Assembly: GCA_016934225.1 (NCBI GenBank) | Contig: JAFGTH010000016.1 | Span: 1-12,857 of the forward strand | Direction: 5' to 3' | Source of the DNA: Lentisphaerota bacterium | Lineage (GTDB): Bacteria > Verrucomicrobiota > Kiritimatiellia > UBA8416 > JAFGTH01 | DNA length: 12,857 nucleotides | Part shown: positions 1 through 6,481 of the stretch, in pieces | Numbering within the stretch: the stretch's first letter is position 1 | Layout: each line of letters begins with the position of its first letter | Position numbers and translations under genes: made by a program | The notes under the pieces: generated by a model | What the model saw: only the letters and a program-made list of their open reading frames with translations | Database searches by the model: none | Told to the model about the DNA's origin: nothing

Positions 1-53
1 GAGGGCTATGGGAAATTTTGCGCAGGATTGATCGGATTGTGGATAGGGAATAA
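1..53 (+). CDS. 3' tail of an upstream gene, possibly KdsC (KDO-8-phosphate phosphatase), partial
   Basis: One frame is open from the window edge to a TAA at 51-53 and would end a protein in GLWEILRRIDRIVDRE. The stop falls two bases before the ATG at 55, the tight spacing seen between the following genes. In many Gram-negatives kdsC precedes lptC, and KdsC proteins often end in a short helix with a G-(K/L)-W-E type sequence, which this tail resembles. The KdsC reading is inference from context and about 16 residues. A second frame gives a TGA at 29-31 after RAMGNFAQD and cannot be excluded as the true upstream reading. Confidence 0.35.
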   Translation, partial: GLWEILRRIDRIVDRE

Positions 54-54
54 T

Positions 55-522
55 ATGCGAAGTTTGCGGCTTATCATTTTTGCGGTCATATGCCAATGTG
101 CGTGGGCTGTGGGTGAAGAAGTGGTTGCTTCGGGACTGCGGTTTTCGATTGACCATTATGCAGACGGAACGCCCAAGGTTCAATTAACGGCTGAAAAGGC
201 GGCAGTTCCGCCGGCAGGAGATATATTAATCGAAGGCGCTGTTGTTGAGTTTTACCGCATGGACGGTTCTGTTGACGGAAGAATTATTGCCGGGGATTGT
301 GTTCTCAGTCGCGACAACAAGACTGCTTATTCGGATTCGCCAGTCACGGTGCAGCGACATGGGATTACAATTACGGGCAAGGGGTTCGAATGGGACGGCA
401 ATGAAATGATTGTTAGAATCAAGAGCAAGGCAAAGGTTGTGTTGAGCAAACAGTCGTCCGGCGGCGTGGGGTTTGCTGGTATTGGCTTGCCTTCGATTGG
501 CGGACAAAAGGGGAAGAGATAA
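55..522 (+). CDS. lptC: LptC-like LPS export periplasmic protein
   Basis: A 155-residue exported protein. In the family, LptC receives LPS from the inner-membrane LptB2FG transporter and passes it to LptA in the periplasm. Residues 1-19 form a signal-type segment (MRSLRLIIFAVIC, then AWA|VGEE), which looks cleavable rather than a long anchor. The middle is beta-rich, and residues 98-130 (TVQRHGITITGKGFEWDGNE onward) match the end of LptC/OstA-type beta-jellyroll repeats, in which a G-x-x-I-x-G-x-G-(L/F)-x-W/Y-D pattern is common. A glycine-rich tail (134-155) follows. I chose ATG 55 over the TTG at 28 because of the AGGGAA just upstream and because the signal peptide then starts at its basic residues. 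lptA begins two bases after the stop. Sequence similarity in this family is low, so the LptC assignment rests largely on position before lptA and lptB. Confidence 0.65.
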   Translation: MRSLRLIIFAVICQCAWAVGEEVVASGLRFSIDHYADGTPKVQLTAEKAAVPPAGDILIEGAVVEFYRMDGSVDGRIIAGDCVLSRDNKTAYSDSPVTVQRHGITITGKGFEWDGNEMIVRIKSKAKVVLSKQSSGGVGFAGIGLPSIGGQKGKR

Positions 523-523
523 T

Positions 524-1006
524 ATGTCTTGGATAGGCCGATCGGTTATGATTGCGTTGTGCATGAACTGTCTTCAGATCATGACTCTTGGCGACGATAA
601 TGAAAGCAAGACAGTGATCACATCGCGCACATTGGAGTATGATTACCAGAGCGGAATTGCTGTTTTCACGGGTAATGTGATGTTGTTTGACGACGACATA
701 AGACTTGTTGCGGACGACCTGCGTGTGCTTTTGGGAGCATCGAATGAAGTACAATCATTGGCTGCGGTTGGAAATGTTACGGTTCAAAGCGAAGATCGAA
801 CAGGCAGTTGCGGTAAAGCGATTTATCTGGTTACGGATGGCGAGCTAATTATGATCGGAAACGCGAAGGTGGTTTCCAGCAGGGAGCTTATCACGGGCAG
901 CAGGATTCTGTTCCGGCAAGCGGATGACAAGGTTGTTTGCCATAATGCGCGTATCGTGTTTTTCCCCGATGTTAAGGATTTGGAGACGAATAATGGTTAC
1001 CAATGA
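524..1006 (+). CDS. lptA: LptA/OstA-family periplasmic LPS transport protein
   Basis: A 160-residue exported OstA-domain protein. LptA forms the periplasmic beta-jellyroll bridge that carries LPS from LptC to the outer-membrane LptD. A short signal-like segment (residues 1-23, MSWIGRSVMIALCMN) is followed by OstA signatures: SRTLEYDYQSGIAVFTGNV (34-52), IRLVADDLRV (59-68), an AVGNVTV strand (81-87) and IIG-type repeats to about 145. The pattern of A..Y....G.....GNV followed by L.AD.L is typical of the family. ATG 524 is preferred over the longer reading from 473 because GGGGAAGAGA lies just before it and the longer form would overlap the preceding gene by 50 bases. The length is near that of E. 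coli LptA (about 185 residues). The stop overlaps the lptB start by 14 bases, implying coupled translation. Confidence 0.8.
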   Translation: MSWIGRSVMIALCMNCLQIMTLGDDNESKTVITSRTLEYDYQSGIAVFTGNVMLFDDDIRLVADDLRVLLGASNEVQSLAAVGNVTVQSEDRTGSCGKAIYLVTDGELIMIGNAKVVSSRELITGSRILFRQADDKVVCHNARIVFFPDVKDLETNNGYQ

Positions 1007-1727
1007 TTTGTTGATATGCACCGAGAATATCGTTAAGCGTTATGGCGGAAAATCTGTAGTAAATGAAGTGTCGCTTGGCGTAAAACGAGGTGAAATCGTC
1101 GGGTTACTTGGCCCAAATGGCGCCGGAAAGACAACAACTTTTTATGCAATAGTCGGATTAATTAAACCCGATGCGGGGCGTATTTTTTTTGATGGCCAGG
1201 ATATCACTTCATTGCCGGTTTATATGCGGGCGAGAATGGGAATGGGTTATCTCTCACAGGAATCCTCTGTGTTTCGCAAGTTGACGGTTGAAGAGAACGT
1301 TATGGCTATACTTGAAACGATGCCGTTATCGAAAAAAGAGCGCCAATCGCGGTTGGTTGATCTTTTAGCCGAACTTGATATATCTCGATTATCAAAGCAA
1401 AAAGCCTACACTTTAAGCGGTGGTGAACGACGCAAGCTTGAGATAACCCGAGCGTTGGCGAGAAGACCTTCGGTAATAATGCTGGATGAGCCTTTTAGCG
1501 GGGTTGATCCGCTTGCGGTCAATGATATTCAGGAGATTATCATGGGACTGCGTAAAAAAGGTCTTGCGATTTTGATTACGGATCACAATGTGAGAGAAAC
1601 GCTTGCGGTTGTGGACAGAGCGTATCTTCTGTATGAAGGGAAAATATTAAGGGAGGGTGAAAGTTCGTTTCTAATAGAGGATAAGGTAAGCAGGGAGTTG
1701 TACTTGGGACATAAATTTACGATGTGA
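993..1727 (+). CDS. lptB: LPS export ABC transporter ATPase LptB
   Basis: A 244-residue cytoplasmic ATPase that powers extraction of LPS from the inner membrane together with LptF and LptG, neither of which is in this window. All ABC motifs are intact: Walker A GPNGAGKTT at 40-48, Q-loop glutamine in GYLSQESSVFRKLTVEENV (Q89), signature LSGGERRKLEI at 141-151, Walker B VIMLDEP at 161-167, and the H-loop in ITDHNVRETL (H197). The sequence around the Q-loop and the C-terminal YLGHKF are characteristic of LptB rather than of other ABC ATPases. ATG 993 has TGGAG at 981-985 at good spacing. An in-frame upstream start at 924 would add residues unlike LptB and lie deep inside lptA. hpf follows after 12 bases. 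Confidence 0.95.
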   Translation: MVTNDLLICTENIVKRYGGKSVVNEVSLGVKRGEIVGLLGPNGAGKTTTFYAIVGLIKPDAGRIFFDGQDITSLPVYMRARMGMGYLSQESSVFRKLTVEENVMAILETMPLSKKERQSRLVDLLAELDISRLSKQKAYTLSGGERRKLEITRALARRPSVIMLDEPFSGVDPLAVNDIQEIIMGLRKKGLAILITDHNVRETLAVVDRAYLLYEGKILREGESSFLIEDKVSRELYLGHKFTM

Positions 1728-1739
1728 GGGGCACAAATC

Positions 1740-2090
1740 ATGCCGATCGAAATTACTGCTCGACATATGGATGTTGGGAACGAAGTGCGGGAATACGCGG
1801 AACGTCGCGCTACGGCTTTGGCAGAGGAATTTCCGCGGGTCGAACATGTGCATGTGATTCTGGATTGCGTAAAGCACCAGAGGATCGCGGAAATCATAGT
1901 GCAGGCAAAGAATCATATTCGTGTTGAAGCTGTGGAAAAAACCGATACATTAACATCGGCCATAGATATTGCATACGAGAAGGCTGCGCGTCAGTTGCGT
2001 CGTTTACGAGACAAGGTTCAGGATCGTCGTTATGCAAAACGTGCTCCGAACGAAACCGGCGAAACAGAGGAATTAAGCGTTGAAAGATAG
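1740..2090 (+). CDS. hpf: Ribosome hibernation-promoting factor (HPF/RaiA family, short form)
   Basis: A 116-residue protein of the HPF/YfiA fold (beta-alpha-beta-beta-beta-alpha). These proteins bind the 30S decoding centre when growth slows, inactivating or dimerising ribosomes. The N-terminus MPIEITARHMDVGNEVREYA matches the usual opening (I.I.gR...v....r.yv..k...l), and residues 64-93 (AVEKTDTLTSAIDIAYEKA and beyond) match the second helix of the family (D...AID....k...Ql...kdk). It is the short form: it ends soon after the core fold and lacks the long dimerisation tail. A GAGGGG ribosome binding site at 1726-1731 precedes the ATG. In E. coli hpf also lies between the lpt genes and PTS-related genes. 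The 3' end overlaps hprK by 11 bases. Confidence 0.9.
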   Translation: MPIEITARHMDVGNEVREYAERRATALAEEFPRVEHVHVILDCVKHQRIAEIIVQAKNHIRVEAVEKTDTLTSAIDIAYEKAARQLRRLRDKVQDRRYAKRAPNETGETEELSVER

Positions 2091-3051
2091 CAACGTTAGT
2101 CATAAACGAATTGTCACAGTTGGAAGATTTGTGCAGGCCGCGCACGATCTTCTTAAGATTGAAACGATTGCTGGCGAATCCGGCATGGAGCGTCATATAG
2201 CGGAAGCGACGATAAATCGTCCCGGGCTTGCTCTTTCAGGATTCTTTGAGCATTTTGCCAACAGACGAATACAAGTTCTGGGTTTGGCTGAGATTGCATA
2301 TCTTGCTGCTCTGAGCAACGAAATGCGGGGAAAAGCATTACGGCGGTTTTTTGATGCGAAAATTCCTTGCGTTGTTGTTGCACGAAATAAAGGCGTATGT
2401 CGCGAAATCAGAGAATTAGCGGAGGAATTTGCTGTTCCTGCGCTACGAACAAAATTAGTGACAAAGCATTTCGTAAATGGCGCCACGATTACGATGGAGA
2501 ATCTGATGGCTCCGGCTGCAAAAATGCAGGGCACCATGGTAGAGATCATGGGAATTGGCGTTCTAATAGATGGAAAACCTGGCTTGGGTAAAAGCGAAAC
2601 GGCGTTGGGACTTATTAAGCGCGGGCATGCGTTGGTATCCGATGACATTACGAATTTGCGAGTTGATAGTTCGGGCCGACTGCTCGGTTCGCCGGTAAGC
2701 GTAACCCGCTACCATATGGAAATTCGCGGGTTGGGCATAATTCATGTGCCAAGTCTGTTTGGCGTATCATCTGTTATTGAGGAAAAATCGCTTGATTTGA
2801 TTGTTACGCTAACTGAATGGCGCAAGGGCCAAGACGATGATGCGACTGGCGATGGCACGAGAATAAAAGAGATTCTTGGAGTGCAAGTGCCTCATGTGAT
2901 CATATCTGTTGCGCCTGGACGCGATACGGTAAGTATACTTGAAACCGCTGCATTGGATCAAAAACTGAAGCGCCTGGGACATGATGCCGCCAAAGAACTG
3001 GATGATCGTTTGATTACTTCGATGATGGGAGGTCGTAACGGAAGTGAGTGA
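2080..3051 (+). CDS. hprK: HPr kinase/phosphorylase HprK
   Basis: A 323-residue bifunctional-type regulator that phosphorylates, and in many species dephosphorylates, a serine of HPr. The N-terminal domain (about 1-145) carries the expected VGR..QA opening and the IP.VV motif at 95-100. The C-terminal domain has Walker A GKPGLGKSE (165-173), RGHALVSDD (181-189) with the paired aspartates, and MEIRGLGIIHV (213-223). Several usually conserved positions differ: a glutamine (Q150) stands where B. subtilis and L. casei have the histidine of the IHG motif, the YDRLG segment is absent near 250-262, and PVRPGRN is SVAPGRD (276-282). The start is TTG 2080, preceded by GAGG at 2067-2070; no better start fits. 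It overlaps hpf by 11 and ptsH by 8 bases. Confidence 0.92.
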   Translation: MKDSNVSHKRIVTVGRFVQAAHDLLKIETIAGESGMERHIAEATINRPGLALSGFFEHFANRRIQVLGLAEIAYLAALSNEMRGKALRRFFDAKIPCVVVARNKGVCREIRELAEEFAVPALRTKLVTKHFVNGATITMENLMAPAAKMQGTMVEIMGIGVLIDGKPGLGKSETALGLIKRGHALVSDDITNLRVDSSGRLLGSPVSVTRYHMEIRGLGIIHVPSLFGVSSVIEEKSLDLIVTLTEWRKGQDDDATGDGTRIKEILGVQVPHVIISVAPGRDTVSILETAALDQKLKRLGHDAAKELDDRLITSMMGGRNGSE

Positions 3052-3337
3052 TCAGAGTGGTAATTTGCCGAAAATAACCCGTGAATTCGAAATATTGAAT
3101 CAATACGGGATACATGCCAGACCTGCCGCGCTTTTTGTTAAAACAGCATCTCGATACGATGCGGATGTTATAGTCGAGAAGGATGGGAATAAAGTATCAG
3201 GTAAGAGCATAATGGGCATGATGACGCTTGAAGCGTTCCGAGGAGCCAAGTTAAAGGTTACCGCGGAAGGCGAAGACGCAATAGAAGTTCTGGATGAACT
3301 TCAAGCCTTGATCGAGAGCAAGTTTGACGAAGATTAG
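3044..3337 (+). CDS. ptsH: Phosphocarrier protein HPr
   Basis: A 97-residue HPr, the small cytoplasmic carrier that takes phosphate from EI on a histidine and is also modified on a serine by HprK. Both sites are visible: NQYGIHARPAA contains the active histidine (H24, the His15 equivalent) and SGKSIMGMMTL contains the regulatory serine (S55, the Ser46 equivalent). The rest follows the open-faced beta sandwich, with A.g.dA...l..L..li near the C-terminus. A nine-residue N-terminal extension precedes the core. GTG 3044 is the likely start, with GGGAGG at 3027-3032. It overlaps the end of hprK by 8 bases and lies 10 bases before ptsI. Retention of S55 next to hprK implies that the HprK-HPr pair is still used. 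Confidence 0.95.
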   Translation: MSDQSGNLPKITREFEILNQYGIHARPAALFVKTASRYDADVIVEKDGNKVSGKSIMGMMTLEAFRGAKLKVTAEGEDAIEVLDELQALIESKFDED

Positions 3338-3347
3338 GACGTGTTCA

Positions 3348-5129
3348 ATGCCAGGCAGCCATAAGAAAAACACCAAAAGCAAGACACTCAAAGGAATTGG
3401 TGTGTCGCCTGGAGTGGTAATAGGCCCTGTATTTCTTCTTACACGGGAGACTCTTCGTGTAATGGAGCGAACGCTGGTCGGCAACGACATTCAAAATGAG
3501 ATTATTAGATTCGAAAGGGCGTTGATCGAAACACGCCGACAAATCAAGGTTCTACAGGAAGAAATGGAGAAACGCGCGCCGGGCAGTGGAGAAATGATTC
3601 TGGAAGCGCATTTGCTTGTGCTGGATGATCGAGCGTTTTCCGGCGAAATCCTGAAGAGAATTCGGCAAGAGCACAGAAATGCGGAACCGATTATCTCCGA
3701 AGTGGCGGAAAATTACGCGAATATCCTTGGATCGGTGAATGACGCTTACCTTCGTGAGCGTGTATCGGATTTGCGAGATGTCGCAAGAAGAGTTGTTCGC
3801 AATCTTGTGGGCGGAGTGGGGCCATCACTTTCCGAGTTAGCACGAAAACATATTATAGTGGCAACGGACTTGGTCCCTTCCGAAACAGCAAGTATGCGAA
3901 AAGACATGGTGATGGGTTTCGCTACTGATACGGGAAGTCCAACATCTCATACCGCTGTAATGGCGCGAGCATTTGAGATACCGGCGATTGTTGGACTCCA
4001 CAATGCCACCGAGCAAGTCGAAACTGGAGATGAAGTTCTGATAGACGGGAACAAGGGTATTTTTATCATACGCCCCACTCCGGAGGATCTTGAAAGGTAT
4101 GGCCGTGTAGCCAAAGCAAGAAAAGATATTGAAGATGAACTTACAACGCTGAAAGATCAACCGGCGGAGACGACAGACAAACATCGCATCGTGCTGTCCG
4201 CGAACATGGAAACTACTGAAGAAATAGATACAGTCATACAGTATGGTTCTGAGGGCGTAGGGCTGTTTCGGTCGGAGTTTCTATATCTTTCAAGAGACGA
4301 AATTGTGAGCGAGCAGGAACAGGCGCAAGTGTATAGCGAGGTAGCAGAGCGTCTGTCACCAAACCCAGTGATTGTGCGCACACTCGACCTTGGCGGCGAT
4401 AAGTTCATGGATGGCGGTCTTGCCGAACTTCGCGAGCCGAATCCATTCCTTGGCTGCAGGTCAATCCGCTTCATGTTACAGAATCCAGATCATTTTAAAA
4501 GCCAGCTCAGAGCAATATTACGCGCAAGTATTCATGGCAACGTAAAAATCATGTACCCGATGATAACCAATGCCTTGGAAATTGATCAGGCCAACGAACT
4601 GCTCGAGGAAGCCAAGGAAGATTTGACAAGATTGAACGTAAAATACGACGCGGATATAGATGTCGGTGTAATGATTGAAATTCCTTCTGCTGCGCTGATG
4701 GCGGATACGCTGGCGGAGAAGGTAGACTTCTTCAGTGTGGGCACTAACGACCTGGTTCAGTATACGTTGGCGGTGGACAGAATCAATGAACGGGTAGCGT
4801 ATCTGTATCAGCCAGCGCATCCTGCGGTCTTGAGGTTGATCAAAGAAACAATTGATGCCGGTCATCGCAAAAACATATGGGTAGGATTGTGTGGTGAAAT
4901 GGCGGCCGATCCTTTGCTGGCACCGTTGCTTGTTGGAATGGGAATTGACGAGCTAAGTGTTGCGCCATCGGCAGTACCAATGATAAAAGATGCGATACGG
5001 CGCGTTGACTATATCCGGCTTCAAAATCTTGCTACAATTGCGCTTTCCTGCAAGTCGGCGGATGAAATATTGAGGCATTGTCACAATCTCACGTCAGAAG
5101 TTGCGCCTGAATTACTGGAACTCGTTTAG
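3348..5129 (+). CDS. ptsI: PTS enzyme I (phosphoenolpyruvate-protein phosphotransferase)
   Basis: A 593-residue cytoplasmic enzyme that takes phosphate from phosphoenolpyruvate and passes it to HPr. The domains are in normal order: KGIGVSPGVVIGPV (15-28), an HPr-binding helical domain, the phosphohistidine swivel domain with GSPTSHTAVMAR (196-207, active H201), and the PEP-binding TIM barrel with GLFRSEFLY (305-313), RTLDLGGDK (344-352), GTNDLVQYTLAVDR (465-478) and GLCGEMA (513-519, with the catalytic cysteine C515). No key residue is missing. ATG 3348 is preferred over the TTG at 3324 because TTAGGA lies eight bases before it and the TTG lies inside ptsH. The N-terminus has a short basic stretch (SHKKNTKSK) ahead of the core. 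No EII gene accompanies it here. Confidence 0.96.
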   Translation: MPGSHKKNTKSKTLKGIGVSPGVVIGPVFLLTRETLRVMERTLVGNDIQNEIIRFERALIETRRQIKVLQEEMEKRAPGSGEMILEAHLLVLDDRAFSGEILKRIRQEHRNAEPIISEVAENYANILGSVNDAYLRERVSDLRDVARRVVRNLVGGVGPSLSELARKHIIVATDLVPSETASMRKDMVMGFATDTGSPTSHTAVMARAFEIPAIVGLHNATEQVETGDEVLIDGNKGIFIIRPTPEDLERYGRVAKARKDIEDELTTLKDQPAETTDKHRIVLSANMETTEEIDTVIQYGSEGVGLFRSEFLYLSRDEIVSEQEQAQVYSEVAERLSPNPVIVRTLDLGGDKFMDGGLAELREPNPFLGCRSIRFMLQNPDHFKSQLRAILRASIHGNVKIMYPMITNALEIDQANELLEEAKEDLTRLNVKYDADIDVGVMIEIPSAALMADTLAEKVDFFSVGTNDLVQYTLAVDRINERVAYLYQPAHPAVLRLIKETIDAGHRKNIWVGLCGEMAADPLLAPLLVGMGIDELSVAPSAVPMIKDAIRRVDYIRLQNLATIALSCKSADEILRHCHNLTSEVAPELLELV

Positions 5130-5143
5130 ACCTACACAAATCC

Positions 5144-5172
5144 TTGACCTTACGGCCATTTAAGTGGATATT
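5144..5172 (+). promoter_or_regulatory. Candidate sigma-70-type promoter for metK-ahcY
   Basis: The 166-base gap between ptsI and metK is the longest in the window. It contains TTGACC (5144-5149, five of six matches to TTGACA), a 17-base spacer and GATATT (5167-5172, four of six matches to TATAAT). Transcription would start near 5179, giving a leader of about 115 bases. I found no stem followed by a T-run that would end the ptsI transcript, and no SAM or SAH riboswitch I can recognise. The promoter call is a motif match only. Confidence 0.3.
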
Positions 5173-5295
5173 GTTCGGACGATCGCATAATTTTGGTCTG
5201 GTTAATTGGCATTGAGCATAATTCTCGCCGGACAATACCGAAGAACAGCGATTGTAAAATCAACATACCGAGATAAAAAGAGAGGTACGGATAAT

Positions 5296-6465
5296 ATGAG
5301 CACGAACCGAATGATATTCACATCTGAGTCGGTTACAGAGGGGCATCCTGACAAAGTGGCTGATGGAATATCCGATGTAATAGTAGATGCGCATCTCGCG
5401 GGGGACAAAAAATCAAGGGTTGCATGCGAGACACTCGTGAGCACCGGACTTGTAATTGTGGCTGGAGAGATTACCAGCGGACAAATTGTCAACTACGCCG
5501 ACGTTGTCAGAGAAAAAATCAAACGTATTGGTTACGTTGAATCGGTAGGTGGTTTCGGCTATGACACTTGTGCGGTGCTTGTTTCGCTTGACAAACAGTC
5601 GCCCGATATTTCTCAGGGTGTTACAGTCGGAAAAGGGCGATTCAAGGAACAAGGAGCAGGCGATCAGGGAATGATGTTCGGCTATGCATGCGATGAGACC
5701 ATGGAACTTATGCCGATGCCGATAATGTTTGCGCATCGTTTGACTCGGCAATTAGCCAAGGTTAGAAGGAATGGGAAACTGAAATTTCTGAAACCCGACG
5801 GCAAATCACAGGTTTCGGTGTTGTACGAGGACGGCAAACCCGTATCGGTAGATACTGTTGTGGTATCAACACAACATTCTGACTCGGTATCATACGCCAA
5901 TTTAATGGAAGGCGTTATAGAAGAAGTCATCAAGAAGGTCATACCAGAACGTTTGCGCACTAAAAAAACACGCTATCTGGTCAATCCGACCGGCCGGTTT
6001 GTTGTCGGCGGTCCGCATGGTGACTGTGGCCTTACCGGGAGAAAAATAATTGTAGATACGTACGGCGGAATGGGACGGCATGGCGGCGGCGCATTTTCAG
6101 GGAAAGATCCGTCCAAAGTTGATAGAAGCGCGGCATATATGGCCAGATATATCGCCAAAAACATTGTGGCGGCAAAATTAGCGTCCAGATGCGAAGTTCA
6201 ATTAGCCTATGCGATTGGGTATGCTCAGCCGGTATCGGTGTTTGTGGACACGTTTGGAACTGGTACAACTACAAATACTAAAATTGAACGTGCGGTGCGA
6301 AATGTGTTTAATCTGAAACCGGCGGAAATTATTAAGACTCTGAAATTGTTACGCCCAATATACGAAGCGACATCGGCATACGGGCATTTCGGACGAACAA
6401 CGGAATTGGACACGTTTACTTGGGAACGCACGGACAAAACGGACGCGCTTAAAGAGGCTGTCTAA
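5296..6465 (+). CDS. metK: S-adenosylmethionine synthetase (methionine adenosyltransferase)
   Basis: A 389-residue cytoplasmic enzyme that makes S-adenosylmethionine from methionine and ATP. Family signatures are intact: FTSESVTEGHPDKVADGISD (8-27) with the ATP-binding histidine of GHPDK, the GAGDQGMMFGYA hexapeptide region (120-131), the central DTYGGMGRHGGG (254-265) and the P-loop-like GGGAFSGKDPSKVDRS (263-278) with metal and phosphate ligands. The length is normal for bacterial MetK (about 380-400). I use ATG 5296 because AGAGAGG lies at about 5280-5285 and the product then begins, as usual, a few residues before FTSESV. The longer reading from 5206 would add 30 residues foreign to the family. 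ahcY starts 16 bases after the stop, so the two probably share a transcript. Confidence 0.97.
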   Translation: MSTNRMIFTSESVTEGHPDKVADGISDVIVDAHLAGDKKSRVACETLVSTGLVIVAGEITSGQIVNYADVVREKIKRIGYVESVGGFGYDTCAVLVSLDKQSPDISQGVTVGKGRFKEQGAGDQGMMFGYACDETMELMPMPIMFAHRLTRQLAKVRRNGKLKFLKPDGKSQVSVLYEDGKPVSVDTVVVSTQHSDSVSYANLMEGVIEEVIKKVIPERLRTKKTRYLVNPTGRFVVGGPHGDCGLTGRKIIVDTYGGMGRHGGGAFSGKDPSKVDRSAAYMARYIAKNIVAAKLASRCEVQLAYAIGYAQPVSVFVDTFGTGTTTNTKIERAVRNVFNLKPAEIIKTLKLLRPIYEATSAYGHFGRTTELDTFTWERTDKTDALKEAV

Positions 6466-6481
6466 CTCTGAAAGAAACGAC

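Noticed and set aside
226..564. Open frame on the minus strand across the lptC-like gene, and similar minus-strand frames elsewhere such as 2193-2648, 4518-4865 and 9305-9676.
   Set aside because: They lie wholly opposite strong + strand genes, have no binding sites or family motifs, and are composed of residues typical of antisense readings.
924..992. Upstream extension of lptB.
   Set aside because: The added residues resemble no LptB N-terminus and lie inside lptA; ATG 993 has a good binding site.
5169..5237. A possible 10-base-pair stem in the metK leader, pairing TATTGTTCGG (5169-5178) with CCGGACAATA (5228-5237).
   Set aside because: It includes one G-U pair and encloses a 49-base loop. 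Allowing wobble, about one such stem is expected by chance in a gap of this size, it overlaps the candidate -10 element, and it is not followed by a T-run.
5206..5295. Upstream extension of metK by 30 residues.
   Set aside because: MetK proteins start a few residues before FTSESV, and ATG 5296 has AGAGAGG upstream.
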